Source: JAKFEW01 sp036675505
Lineage (GTDB): Bacteria; Cyanobacteriota; Sericytochromatia; S15B-MN24; JAQBPE01
NCBI GenBank assembly: GCA_036675505.1
Contig: JAKFEW010000014.1
Coordinates: 1-41,383, forward strand
Reading direction: 5' to 3'
DNA: 41,383 nucleotides
The notes under the pieces are model-generated. The model saw nothing but the letters and a program-made list of their open reading frames with translations. It searched no databases and was not told the DNA's origin. Below are positions 15,910 to 23,906 of the stretch, piece by piece. Position 1 is the stretch's first letter. Each line of letters starts with the position of its first letter. The position numbers and the translations under genes were made by a program.

Positions 15910-16293
15910 TCAGGCCGCGCGCGAAAGCGCGACCTGGATGCGGGCCTTGCCGTCGCGGCCGAGGTGCATGAGGTAGTGCGAACGCTCGGCGCCTTGCGGC
16001 TGGCCAGCGGCGTCGAAGGCCGCCCAGCTGACGTCGACGGAGGCGAGGCCGTCGCTCATGAGCTCGACATGCTCGATGGTCGGCCGCGTCGACATGAGGC
16101 CCCTCTGGCGGTAGTCATCGATCGAGCTGGCGAAGAACGATCGGACCTCTTCGAGCGTGGCGATCGGGATGGCGCCCTGATCAGCGAGCACGAGGCCGGG
16201 GACTTCCCAGTGTTCGGCGACCCCCTGCGGGTCGCCCTGGCTCAGCGCCGTACCGATCTCTTCGAGGGAGGTGCGGATCTGGTCTTCGGTCAT
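15910..16293 (-). CDS. NTF2-like / SnoaL-type protein
   Basis: 127 residues from ATG 16293 (MTEDQIRTSLEEIG), which follows an AGGGGAG ribosome site; the frame upstream to 16371 is rejected. The arrangement of three helices (ALSQGDPQGVAEHWEVPGLVLAD, TLEEVRSFFASSIDDYRQRG) followed by a curved sheet (HVELMSDGLASVDVSWAAFD, ERSHYLMHLGRDGKARIQVAL) is that of the NTF2-like superfamily (DUF4440/SnoaL group). Such proteins are small-molecule-binding or isomerase domains; no catalytic residues can be singled out. Cytoplasmic, no signal. Confidence 0.72.
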   Translation of the reverse strand: MTEDQIRTSLEEIGTALSQGDPQGVAEHWEVPGLVLADQGAIPIATLEEVRSFFASSIDDYRQRGLMSTRPTIEHVELMSDGLASVDVSWAAFDAAGQPQGAERSHYLMHLGRDGKARIQVALSRAA

Positions 16294-16439
16294 GGTCGTG
16301 CTCCCCTGGTCGTCGATGTGGATTGCGAACATCGTACGACCGAGGAGCGGCGACCAAAAACAGTCTGGCATACGGATTGCATGGCCAGGCGATCTGTACT
16401 AGCGACGGCACGGTGGTCAGCCGCGTGGGATCCGGATCC

Positions 16440-16598
16440 TCAGTCCCAGCGCCTCACCTCGCGCTCGAACTCCTCGCGTGAAGACCGATTCATGCGGGCT
16501 CGCAGCTCGCGCTCCAGGCTGCCGGGGCCCCAGCGCCGCCAGGCGAAATAGGCAGCCACGCCCAGGACCAGGACCAGCAGGATGGTGTTGATGTTCAC
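16440..16598 (-). CDS. Small single-pass membrane protein (52 residues)
   Basis: A short frame starting GTG at 16598 reads VNINTILLVLVLGVAAYFAW, a perfect N-terminal transmembrane segment. It is followed by a basic then mixed-charge tail (RRWGPGSLERELRARMNRSS, then REEFEREVRRWD) to TGA at 16440. A GAGG lies about 10 nt upstream of the start. The positive-inside rule puts the tail in the cytoplasm. Codons use the C/G-ending pattern of neighbouring genes, which supports coding. I know no named family; it could be a small assembly or regulatory membrane peptide. Confidence 0.6.
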   Translation of the reverse strand: MNINTILLVLVLGVAAYFAWRRWGPGSLERELRARMNRSSREEFEREVRRWD

Positions 16599-16758
16599 GA
16601 CTTCACGCCTCGCAATGAAGGTGACGATTGCTCATACAAGCCAGGAAAGGTCATACCCGGATTTTGCTCGGAGGCAACCGAGCATATTGGGGACCTCGCT
16701 CAGAACATCCGTCGACTCGTTGAGCCCAAAGTCGTGCCCGGGCCTTCCCGGTTGCCGG

Positions 16759-17157
16759 CTACTTGATGCCGTACACCAACATGCGCACCTGTGCGACGCC
16801 GTCGCGCACCATGGAGCTGTTGCGGAAGCGGTCGATCCATTCCAGGCCGAAGGAGTTGCCGCCGGCGCCGTCGTGGCCGCGGCGGAACTGCTTCGCCACG
16901 CGATCGAAGATCTCGCCCCAAAGCGAAACGCCCTTCGCGGCCTCCTGCGCCGTGATGCGAATCTTCTCCTTGCCCACGCCGACCGTCATCGGCGCGACCG
17001 GGTTGCCGACCATCGCGCGATCGCGGACCAGCTTCATGGCGCGCCGACCCTCCTTCTGCAAGATTGCGCCTTCCTTCTCCAGGCTCCGCGCGAGCTGACG
17101 CTCGGCAGGGGTCAGGTGGCGCTGGAAGTGGCGGGCGGCGGTGCGGCTCAGGCTCAT
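16759..17157 (-). CDS. Hypothetical protein
   Basis: 132 residues from ATG 17157 (MSLSRTAARHFQRHLTPAE), preceded by a GGAG site; the much longer open frame upstream is rejected, since its sequence is a shadow of the desaturase gene. The protein is basic and helical at the N-terminus (RQLARSLEKEGAILQKEGRRAMKLVRD), with a central KIRITAQEAAKGVSLWGEIFDRVAKQFRRG and a C-terminal GLEWIDRFRNSSMVRDGVAQVRMLVYG. No signal peptide or membrane segment. I do not recognise the family. It stands alone, with about 150 nt of non-coding sequence on each side. Confidence 0.65.
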   Translation of the reverse strand: MSLSRTAARHFQRHLTPAERQLARSLEKEGAILQKEGRRAMKLVRDRAMVGNPVAPMTVGVGKEKIRITAQEAAKGVSLWGEIFDRVAKQFRRGHDGAGGNSFGLEWIDRFRNSSMVRDGVAQVRMLVYGIK

Positions 17158-17306
17158 CGTGAGGTCTCCGTGGATCGCGTACCTGACCGATATCGGCGTC
17201 CCGGTACCAAGTTCGGTTATCTTGGTGTTAACGCATGGGAGACGTTCGGTTGTGGCAATCCGGGTTACCCGCTCGCCTCGGATGCCGTTCGGGCCCCGGT
17301 CGCCTG

Positions 17307-18176
17307 TTACCAGGCCACCTCGCGAGCGAGCCGCAACCGCTGCAACACCCACACGACCGCCGCCGTGAAGTCCGGCTCGCGCCAGCTCAGCCCGTGCCGC
17401 GCCCGCCGCGGATCCGCGTGGTGGTTGTTGTGGAAGCACTCCCCGAACGTCACGAGCGCGAGCCAGCCCACGTTCCGGCTGTCGTCCCGCGTCTCGTTCG
17501 GCCGCGAACCGAAGCGCGGCATGTGGCAAATCGAGTTCACCGAGAACGTCGCGTGCGCGAGCACCACCACGGGCAGGTAGAGGCCCCAGAGCAGGCCGCC
17601 CAGGCCGAAAGCGGCGTAGATGGCGCCGGCGATGGCCAGGTGCGTGAGCCCGTACACCGGCGGCCGCTCCAGCCACCGGCACCACGCGTCGCTGCGCAAG
17701 TCCGGCGCCAACGTGCGGAACTCGCGGTCGAGGTCCGGGTTCAGGCGGAAGGCCCAGGCCACGTGGGCGTGGAAGAACCCGCGGGTGGGCGAGTGCGGGT
17801 CGTCCGGCCCCTCCACCGAGGCGTGGTGGCGGCGGTGCACACCCACCCACACCACCGGGTCGCCGCTCAGGCTGGCCGCCGTGCCGAGCGCGAAGAACGC
17901 GCGCAGCGGGGCCACGAGCACGAGCCCCTTGTGCGCCAGGCTGCGGTGCATATAGAGCGTGGTCGCGAGGCACATCCAGGTATAGACGCCCGCCTTCAGG
18001 GGCAAGAAGCGCAGCTCGAAGGGCTGGGTGAGCGCCGCGAGCGCCAAGAGGTGCAGCAGGCCCATGGCGCCGACGAAGCCCGGGTTGATCGGGGCTGTCG
18101 CCATGCGGTCCGCGAGGCCCACGCGGGGCACGGGGATGGTTGCTGATTCGGCGAGGTCGGGCAGGGGCGTCGTCAT
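17307..18176 (-). CDS. Acyl-CoA/acyl-lipid fatty-acid desaturase
   Basis: Di-iron membrane desaturase of 289 residues that inserts a double bond in fatty acyl chains (stearoyl-CoA desaturase, delta-9 type group). The three histidine boxes are complete: HRSLAH at 77-82, HRRHH at 114-118 and HNNHH at 249-253, with the additional conserved His218 in NSICH. Hydrophobic segments around 35-60, 66-75, 90-103 and 178-210 fit the four-helix topology. ATG 18176 has no ribosome site, but a TATGAT hexamer lies 12 nt upstream, which suggests a very short leader. Electron donor not adjacent. Confidence 0.92.
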   Translation of the reverse strand: MTTPLPDLAESATIPVPRVGLADRMATAPINPGFVGAMGLLHLLALAALTQPFELRFLPLKAGVYTWMCLATTLYMHRSLAHKGLVLVAPLRAFFALGTAASLSGDPVVWVGVHRRHHASVEGPDDPHSPTRGFFHAHVAWAFRLNPDLDREFRTLAPDLRSDAWCRWLERPPVYGLTHLAIAGAIYAAFGLGGLLWGLYLPVVVLAHATFSVNSICHMPRFGSRPNETRDDSRNVGWLALVTFGECFHNNHHADPRRARHGLSWREPDFTAAVVWVLQRLRLAREVAW

Positions 18177-18188
18177 GGCGGTGCGGCC

Positions 18189-18194
18189 ATCATA
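18189..18194 (-). promoter_or_regulatory. Putative -10 box (TATGAT) of the desaturase gene
   Basis: TATGAT on the minus strand, preceded by GGG and separated from the ATG at 18176 by 12 nt. No Shine-Dalgarno sequence lies in the gap, so a leader of about 5 nt or less is predicted. Confidence 0.45.
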
Positions 18195-18211
18195 CCCGCG
18201 CCGCGGCTCGC

Positions 18212-19105
18212 TCAGCGCTTCGCGGGCCGGGTGATCGCCACGAAGTCGCCGAGGGTGCTCATGCTCGCCGGTTGAAAGGCCGGGTAGCGCTGGTCAGGGA
18301 CAATCGCGAGCACGACGGTCCGCGCGCCCGGGCGGTAATGCCGCAGCGCCTCCGGCGTGCCCATCCCGCCCGCGGCGTGAAACACGCCCGTGACGTGCAC
18401 GACGAGGCCGGGGTTCGCGCGCAGCCAGTCGGCCATGGTCGCGGCCATCGTCAGGTCGCGCAGCCACTGCGCCTCGAACATCGTGCGCAGCATCGGCTCG
18501 GGCGCGGGGCCGTGGCCGGGGCCGCTGGCTTCGGCGGCGAAGGCGCGGAACTTGGTGGTGTAGGCCAGCGACGGGCTCGGCCACGGCGAGGGCGCGAGCC
18601 AGTCGTGTGCGGGCGCCGGCAGCTCGGCGAGCGAGGGGGTGCCGAGGCGGCCCACGCGGCTCACGTAGCGCGCCGGCGGGTCGGCCGCGAGCACGGGCAC
18701 CCGCCGCTCGCGCGCGAGCTCGACCAGCGGGCGGTAGGCCGCGCCGTAGTTGGGCCAGGGGCGGGCGGCGGCGTGGAAGTCCTTCTCGCGGATCAGGCCT
18801 GGGAGGTATTCGTCGAGCACGGGCTGGACGTCGCGGTCGAACATCTCGAGCGAGAGCGCGACGGGGCGCGGTCGGCCGGCGCCCGTGGCGGCGTCGAGGA
18901 CGGCCTGCTCGAGGGCGTGGGCGGCCGCGTCGTCGTGGTGCTCGCCGATGAAGAGGACGTCGGCCTGGTGCGCGGCGGCGAGGACATCGGTGAGGGTGGC
19001 GGGGCGGCCGTCGGCGTGGAAGAGCACGGCGGCGGGGGGCGAGGGTGTTGGGGGGGCGGGGGTGGCGGTGAGGGCGGCGGCGAGGGCGAGGGAGGCGAGG
19101 CGCAT
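18212..19105 (-). CDS. ChaN-like (Cofac_haem_bdg) protein
   Basis: 297 residues, belonging to the ChaN haem-binding family of the TIKI/EreA-like fold. Signal-peptide-like start (MRLASLALAAALTATPAPP), then a Pro/Ala-rich spacer. Family strings are VLFIGEHHDDAAAHALEQAVL (first His/Glu cluster), ALSLEMFDRDVQPVLDEYLPG, WPNYGAAYRPLVELARE, RTMFEAQWLRDLTMAATMADWL and HVTGVFHAAGGMGTPEAL. No lipobox Cys is visible, unlike Campylobacter ChaN, so it is more likely a soluble exported protein. The ATG has no ribosome site; TATACT ends 7 nt upstream. Family members bind haem, but true activity is unclear. Confidence 0.88.
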   Translation of the reverse strand: MRLASLALAAALTATPAPPTPSPPAAVLFHADGRPATLTDVLAAAHQADVLFIGEHHDDAAAHALEQAVLDAATGAGRPRPVALSLEMFDRDVQPVLDEYLPGLIREKDFHAAARPWPNYGAAYRPLVELARERRVPVLAADPPARYVSRVGRLGTPSLAELPAPAHDWLAPSPWPSPSLAYTTKFRAFAAEASGPGHGPAPEPMLRTMFEAQWLRDLTMAATMADWLRANPGLVVHVTGVFHAAGGMGTPEALRHYRPGARTVVLAIVPDQRYPAFQPASMSTLGDFVAITRPAKR

Positions 19106-19112
19106 GGGGGGG

Positions 19113-19118
19113 AGTATA
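19113..19118 (-). promoter_or_regulatory. Putative -10 box (TATACT) of the ChaN-like gene
   Basis: TATACT on the minus strand is followed by seven C residues and then ATG at 19105. This spacing would put the transcription start on the A of the ATG, a leaderless arrangement. Confidence 0.5.
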
Positions 19119-19385
19119 GCAGGGGTGGCTCGTTTCCCGCTGCTCGGGTGATTCGAGGGCTATCGCAACGTGGCGTTGCTACCTGGGTGCCGCTTGGTCG
19201 ATGCGAGGCTTTTTTGCGGCGTACATGGCGGGGTAGCGGTCCTAACGAAAGTTGCGCCTCCGGCGGTTCGGGATGGCCCCTTCCTGAGGCGAATGCGACA
19301 TGAGAAAGCTCTAACGTCCGGGAACCAACCGACGGGCGGTCCAGTCTCCACCCTCGACCCCTCCGACCCGCCCGAAAGGAAACCC
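19119..19385. other. Intergenic region upstream of the VIT-vWA gene
   Basis: It lies between the divergent starts of the ChaN-like gene and the VIT-vWA-VWD gene. A TTTTTT run near 19210 and a region of mixed composition are the only marks. I see no clear promoter hexamer pair, no dyad and no small gene. The ribosome site of the downstream gene is at its 3' end. Confidence 0.4.
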
Positions 19386-21908
19386 ATGCGCGCCTTCGCG
19401 ACCCGCCCCTCGGCGGCGCTCGCGGCTCTCGCCGTGCTCGCCTCGCCCCTCGCCTTCACCGCCCCCGTCCTCGCCGCGCCGGCCCCCGACGGGCCGGAGG
19501 CCGGGCTCTTCGCCCAGACCAGGGACGGCAAGCGGCAGCCGCTCACCCTCGAACACACCGAGGTCGACGCCCGCGTCGACGGCAACCTCGCGCGCGTGAC
19601 CGTCACGCAGCGCTTCAAGAACCCGTTCGAGAAGCCGCTCGAAGCCCTTTACGCCTTCCCCCTGCCCGAGAACGCGGCCGTCGACGACATGCGCATCCGC
19701 GTGGGCAAGCGCGTGATCGTGGGGCAGATCAAGAAACGGGCCGAGGCGAAGCAGATCTACGACGCCGCCAAGGCCGAGGGCAAGACCGCCGCCCTGCTCG
19801 ACCAGGAGCGCGACAACCTGTTCACCCAGAAGGTCGCGAACATCCTGCCGGGCGAGGCGATCGAGGTGACGATCGCCTACAGCGACAGCCTGCGCTTCGA
19901 GGGCGACGCCTACGAGTTCTTCTTCCCGACCGGCGTCGGCCCGCGCTACGTGCGTAGGGACCGCGTGCCGGACGCCGAGAAGGTCGCGCTGCCCGCGCTG
20001 CCGGTCGGCACGCGCTCAGGCCGCGACATCGCGCTGACGCTGCGTGTGCGCGCGGGCGTGCCGATCGCCGCGATCGACTCGCCGACCCACCGCATCGACG
20101 TCGCCGGCACGCCCGAGGAGCGCGTGCTGGTCCTCGCGCCGGACGATCGGATCCCGAACCGCGACTTCGTCGTGCGCTACCGCGTCGCGGGCAAGCAGAC
20201 GGCCGCCACCGTGCTTGGCCAGCGCGACGCGCGCGGCGGCCACTTCGCGGCCTACCTCGTGCCGGCCGTGAAGTACCGCGACGACGAGGTCGTGCCGAAG
20301 GACGTGGTGTTCCTGATGGACACCTCGGGCTCGCAGGACGGCGAGCCGATCGTGCAGAGCAAAGCGCTCATGAAGCGCATGATCGATGGCCTCAACGGCG
20401 AGGACACCTTCGCGATCATCGACTTCGCCGACGCCGCGACGCGCCTCGCGCCGCGGCCGCTCGCCAACACGGCGGCCAACCGCGCGAAGGCCCACCGCTA
20501 CATCGAGAAGCTCCAGGCCAACGGCGGCACCGAGCTCATGAACGGGATCGAGACCGCGCTGAAATTCCCGGCCAGCCGCGCGACGCGCCTGCGCAGCTTC
20601 GTGCTCGTGACCGACGGCCTGATCGGCGACGACGAGCAGGTGCTCGCGCAGGTGAAGAAGCGCCTGCCGCACGGCAACCGCCTCTACTGCTTCGGCGTAG
20701 GCTCCGAGACCAACCGCTTCCTGCTCGAGCGCCTGGCCGAGCTCGGCCGCGGCGTGTGCACGATCGTGAGCCCGGACGAGCCGCTCAGGCGCGTCACGGA
20801 GCGCTTCTACCGCCAGATCAACGATCCCGTGCTGACGAACATCGTGGTGACCTGGGAGGGCCCCGGGCCCGCGCCGCAGCTCTACCCGGCCGCGCCGCCG
20901 GATCTCTTCGCCGCGCAGCCGCTCGTGATCTTCGGCCGCAAGCCGGACGGCGCCGGCGGCATCCTGCACGTGCGCGGCACGCAGGCCGGCGGCAAGCCTT
21001 TCGTGGCGATGGTGCCCGTGGGGTTCGCGGCGGCGGCGGACGGCAACCCGGCGATCGCCCAGCTCTGGGGCCGCCAGCGCCTCAAGCAGCTGATGAGCGA
21101 CATGAACTTCGGCGAGACCGAGGCCGGCAAGGCCGCGGCCACGGCCACCGCGCTCGATTACCGGCTCATGTCGAAGTTCACGTCTTTCGTGGCCGTGACG
21201 CAGGAGGTGCGCGTGGCGCCCGGCGAGGGCGTGAGCGCGCGCGTGCCGCAGGAGCCCGCCAAGGGGCACACCTTCAAGGCCTACGGCGATCCGCACGTGG
21301 TCACGGGCGACGGCCTGAAGTTCGACCTCAGCCTCATCGGCGAGTTCGTGGGGTTCGCCTCGCGCGCGGGCGACTTCGCGCTGCACACGCGCGTGGGCCC
21401 GGGGCTCGTCGATCGCCAGCACACCTTCAACCTGGCCGTCGCCGTGCGGCTCGGGCAGGTGGTCGTGGCCTACGATGCGGTCACGCGGCGGCTGACGGTC
21501 GACGGCAAGCCGCTGCTGCTGCTGGCCGGCCAGGAGCGCCGGCTTGCGGGCGGGGCGCTGGTGCGTGCGTTGCCACGCGGCTGGGAGCTCGTGTCCGCGC
21601 GGGGCGATCGCGTCTGGCTCACGCCTGCGGGCGACCACCTGGACTTCCGCGTCGAGCCGGCACCGGGCCGGCCGGACGGCGATATGGTGGGCGCGCTGGG
21701 CGCGCTGGATGCGGACTCGCGCCCGGAGAACGACCTGCGCGATCGCGCGGGCGTGGTGGTGACGCCGCCGACCGGCCCCACGAGCGAGGCACGCTTCCTG
21801 GAAGGCTGGCGCGTCCAGCCGACCGAGCGCCTGCTATCGCCGGAGATCGCGGGCCCGGTCCCCTTGCCGGTGGCCGGCGGCGCCTCGGCCGGCCGGCGGC
21901 CGCGCTGA
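19386..21908 (+). CDS. VIT - von Willebrand A - von Willebrand D domain protein, exported
   Basis: 840 residues from ATG 19386, which has an AAAGGA site 7 nt upstream. A signal peptide ends near VLAAPAPD. Next comes a VIT domain (about 45-180, with VTQRFKNPFEKPLEALYAF and GQIKKRAEAKQIYDAAKAEGK), then a vWA domain whose MIDAS motif DTSGS is at 312-316 with later GGTEL and VTDGLIGDD. A linker ending DYRLMSKFTSFVAV is the usual C-terminal VIT-vWA signature. The last 200 residues form a VWD-like domain starting GDPHVVTGDG at 634, with the FVGFASRAGDFALHTRV run. VIT-vWA proteins resemble inter-alpha-trypsin inhibitor heavy chains; the added VWD domain is unusual. Likely surface adhesion or matrix role (inference). 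Confidence 0.9.
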   Translation: MRAFATRPSAALAALAVLASPLAFTAPVLAAPAPDGPEAGLFAQTRDGKRQPLTLEHTEVDARVDGNLARVTVTQRFKNPFEKPLEALYAFPLPENAAVDDMRIRVGKRVIVGQIKKRAEAKQIYDAAKAEGKTAALLDQERDNLFTQKVANILPGEAIEVTIAYSDSLRFEGDAYEFFFPTGVGPRYVRRDRVPDAEKVALPALPVGTRSGRDIALTLRVRAGVPIAAIDSPTHRIDVAGTPEERVLVLAPDDRIPNRDFVVRYRVAGKQTAATVLGQRDARGGHFAAYLVPAVKYRDDEVVPKDVVFLMDTSGSQDGEPIVQSKALMKRMIDGLNGEDTFAIIDFADAATRLAPRPLANTAANRAKAHRYIEKLQANGGTELMNGIETALKFPASRATRLRSFVLVTDGLIGDDEQVLAQVKKRLPHGNRLYCFGVGSETNRFLLERLAELGRGVCTIVSPDEPLRRVTERFYRQINDPVLTNIVVTWEGPGPAPQLYPAAPPDLFAAQPLVIFGRKPDGAGGILHVRGTQAGGKPFVAMVPVGFAAAADGNPAIAQLWGRQRLKQLMSDMNFGETEAGKAAATATALDYRLMSKFTSFVAVTQEVRVAPGEGVSARVPQEPAKGHTFKAYGDPHVVTGDGLKFDLSLIGEFVGFASRAGDFALHTRVGPGLVDRQHTFNLAVAVRLGQVVVAYDAVTRRLTVDGKPLLLLAGQERRLAGGALVRALPRGWELVSARGDRVWLTPAGDHLDFRVEPAPGRPDGDMVGALGALDADSRPENDLRDRAGVVVTPPTGPTSEARFLEGWRVQPTERLLSPEIAGPVPLPVAGGASAGRRPR

Positions 21909-21915
21909 ACACCGA

Positions 21916-21944
21916 CAGGGCCCCCCGGGAACCGGGGGGCCCTG
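21916..21944. terminator. Strong GC hairpin between convergent genes
   Basis: A perfect 13-bp stem (CAGGGCCCCCCGG with its complement) closes on a GAA loop, 8 nt after the stop of the VIT-vWA gene. There is no T-tract on either side. Position and strength point to a U-less or bidirectional terminator. Confidence 0.65.
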
Positions 21945-22089
21945 CGGTCGCGCCGGGCGGGATTGGGGATGAGGAGCGCCCGGCGCTGGTATGGGCGGAG
22001 TGGTTCTGATGATGATACCGGGACGACGCGTCGTGCGTTATGTTGAATTCGGACAACGAACCTCGCCCTATTGGGTGATCGGAAGGCGG
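21945..22089. other. Non-coding gap with a 12-bp palindrome
   Basis: A less GC-rich stretch between two convergent genes. It holds a perfect 12-bp palindrome ACGACGCGTCGT at 22023-22034, and no gene that I can support. Confidence 0.3.
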
Positions 22090-22989
22090 CTAGCGGGTCG
22101 ACACGGCCGGGCGGCGATCCTTGAAGGTCAGCTCCGCGATGCCGGACTTGTCGAGCTCGCCCAGGCCCAGCTCCGTCATCCGCTGATACTGCTTCCACGT
22201 CGCCTCCGCGAGCGGCAGCTCGAGCCCGGCCTCGCGGCCGAGCGTCGCCGCGATGCCGGAGTCCTTGGCGGCGTGCGCGGCCGAGAAGTAGCAGTCGTGG
22301 TCGCGGTTCTGCATATCCTCGCCGTCCGTCGCGAGCACGCGCGAGTTGGCGCCGGTCTGCGAGAAGACCTCGCGCAACAGGCCGAGATCCAGGCCGAGCG
22401 CGTCGCCGAGGGCCAGGCCCTCGGCCAGCGCCGCCGTGTTGATGTTCATGACCATGTTCACGAGCGCCTTCACCTGGGCCGCCTGGCCGGTGCCGCCGAT
22501 GTAGCGCGGGCTCTCGCTGAGCGCGTCGAGCACGGGCCTCGCGCGATCGAACGTGGCGCGCTCGCCGCCGCACATCAGGTACAGCGTGCCCGCGCGGGCC
22601 TGCGTGATGCTCGAGGCCATGGCCGCTTCCAGCGACTGCGCGCCGGCCGCCCGGGCCGCCTGCTCGACCTCGGCGTGCACGCCGGGCGAGAGCGTCGCGC
22701 AGTTGATGAACAGCTTGCCCGCGGCGGCCTGCAGCAGGCTGTCGCCGCTCGGCGCGAAGATGGCGCGCATCGCCGCGTCGTCGGTGATGACGGTGATCAC
22801 CACGTCGCTCGCGGCCGTGACGTCGGCCAGGCGCTCGCAGGCGGTCGCGCCGATCTCGCCGGCGAGCGCCTGCGCGGCGTCTGATCGCACGTCGTAGAGC
22901 GCCGTGACGGCGAACCCCTGGTCCTTGAGGCGGCGGGCCATGTTGGCGCCCATGCGCCCGACGCCGACGAAGCCGATGCGGGTGCTCAT
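22090..22989 (-). CDS. 3-hydroxyisobutyrate dehydrogenase-family NAD(P)-dependent oxidoreductase
   Basis: Beta-hydroxyacid dehydrogenase of 299 residues. ATG 22989 is preceded by AAGGAG at 6 nt. The dinucleotide-binding motif GFVGVGRMGANMARRL is at 6-21. INCATLSPGVHAEV matches the substrate-binding (DxSxxxP-like) segment, and GGTGQAAQVKALVNM contains the catalytic Lys174 and the nearby Asn178. Members reduce or oxidise 3-hydroxyisobutyrate, tartronate semialdehyde, succinate semialdehyde or similar. It is the last gene of an apparent operon with the MBL (20 nt gap) and cyclodeaminase-like genes, which suggests amino-acid or hydroxyacid breakdown. Exact substrate unknown. Confidence 0.93.
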   Translation of the reverse strand: MSTRIGFVGVGRMGANMARRLKDQGFAVTALYDVRSDAAQALAGEIGATACERLADVTAASDVVITVITDDAAMRAIFAPSGDSLLQAAAGKLFINCATLSPGVHAEVEQAARAAGAQSLEAAMASSITQARAGTLYLMCGGERATFDRARPVLDALSESPRYIGGTGQAAQVKALVNMVMNINTAALAEGLALGDALGLDLGLLREVFSQTGANSRVLATDGEDMQNRDHDCYFSAAHAAKDSGIAATLGREAGLELPLAEATWKQYQRMTELGLGELDKSGIAELTFKDRRPAVSTR

Positions 22990-23009
22990 GTGTTGCTCCT
23001 TGGGTGGGC

Positions 23010-23846
23010 TCACGCCTTGGCGGCGAACTCGGGGTAGAACGGGTTGTTGCGCTTCTCGAGGCCGACGGTGGTGAGCGGGCCGTGGCCCGGGCAGATCACG
23101 GTCTCGTCGGGCAGCGAGAAGATTTCGCGGCGGTTGTTCGCGAGCGCGTCCTCGAACGAGACCATGCCGCCGCCCATCGAGCCCGCGAAGAGCGCGTCGC
23201 CGACCACCACCAGCGGCACGGCGAGGCCGGTGACGTAATAGCTCGTGCCGCCCACCGAGTGGCCGGTGGTCTTGCGCGCCTCGATGTGCAGCGCGCCGAC
23301 CTCGAAGGTGCGGCCCGGCTCGATCGGCGCGGCGCCGGCCACCGGCTCGCTGGCTGCGACGTAGGCGGGCGCGCTGGTGGCGCCGATCAGGGCGTCGAGC
23401 TTCAGCACGTGGTCGAGGTGGGTGTGGGTGACCAGGATCAGCTCGAGCTCGAGCCCGCGCGCCTTGACCTCCGCGAGCAGGTCGTCGACGTCGGAGCCCG
23501 TGTCGAAGGCCACGGCCCGCCGGGAGTCCGGATCCCACACGAGGTAGGCGTTCACGAAGAAGTCGTCGTAGGGCGTGTTGAAGCCCAGCAGCCCGTCGGG
23601 CGGCGCCACGTCGGGCCTGTAGTTCCCGTGCGCGAGCGCGAGCAGGCTGTCGGCACCCAGCGCGAGGTGCGGGGCGATCGCCCGCGCCGCGGACACGTCG
23701 AGGTCGCCGTCGAGCAGGCGCTGCACCGCGGCCACGTCGATGCCGGCGCGCGTGGCGAGCTCTTCGCGGGCGAGGCGGCGGCCGCGGAGGACCTTCGCGA
23801 TGACGTCGTTGAAGTTGTCTTCGAGCGGGATCGGCATGCGAGACAT
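23010..23846 (-). CDS. Helix-turn-helix / metallo-beta-lactamase fold hydrolase fusion
   Basis: 278 residues from ATG 23846. Residues about 8-75 look like a small XRE-type helical DNA-binding domain (VIAKVLRGRRLAREELATRAGIDVAAVQRLLDG), followed from about 85 by an MBL-fold hydrolase with the metal site HTHLDH (141-146), His196 in GHSVGG, Asp217 in VVGDALF and His255 in CPGHGP. The hydrolase part resembles glyoxalase II-type enzymes, with KRNNPF near the end. The gene lies 20 nt before the dehydrogenase and 50 nt after the cyclodeaminase-like gene. An N-terminal HTH on an enzyme suggests a ligand- or metabolite-sensing regulator, or a vestigial domain; which is not decidable here. The start has no good ribosome site. 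Confidence 0.88.
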   Translation of the reverse strand: MSRMPIPLEDNFNDVIAKVLRGRRLAREELATRAGIDVAAVQRLLDGDLDVSAARAIAPHLALGADSLLALAHGNYRPDVAPPDGLLGFNTPYDDFFVNAYLVWDPDSRRAVAFDTGSDVDDLLAEVKARGLELELILVTHTHLDHVLKLDALIGATSAPAYVAASEPVAGAAPIEPGRTFEVGALHIEARKTTGHSVGGTSYYVTGLAVPLVVVGDALFAGSMGGGMVSFEDALANNRREIFSLPDETVICPGHGPLTTVGLEKRNNPFYPEFAAKA

Positions 23847-23867
23847 TGGAACATGCCGACGATCCCC

Positions 23868-23906
23868 TGTCACGTCAGAGGTCCCGACGTGTCACGTCAG
23901 AGGTCC
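23868..23906. repeat. 17-bp direct repeat, 22-bp period
   Basis: TGTCACGTCAGAGGTCC occurs at 23868-23884 and again at 23890-23906. The second copy covers the stop codon of the cyclodeaminase-like gene, and the pair lies just upstream of the HTH-MBL gene. The two-turn spacing suits a protein-binding site, but a simple slippage duplication is equally possible. Confidence 0.6.

Noticed and set aside
16660..16720. Terminator hairpin GCTCGG-AGGCAA-CCGAGC near the hypothetical gene
   Set aside because: The T-run lies on the wrong side for the minus-strand gene, and the stem is only 6 bp.
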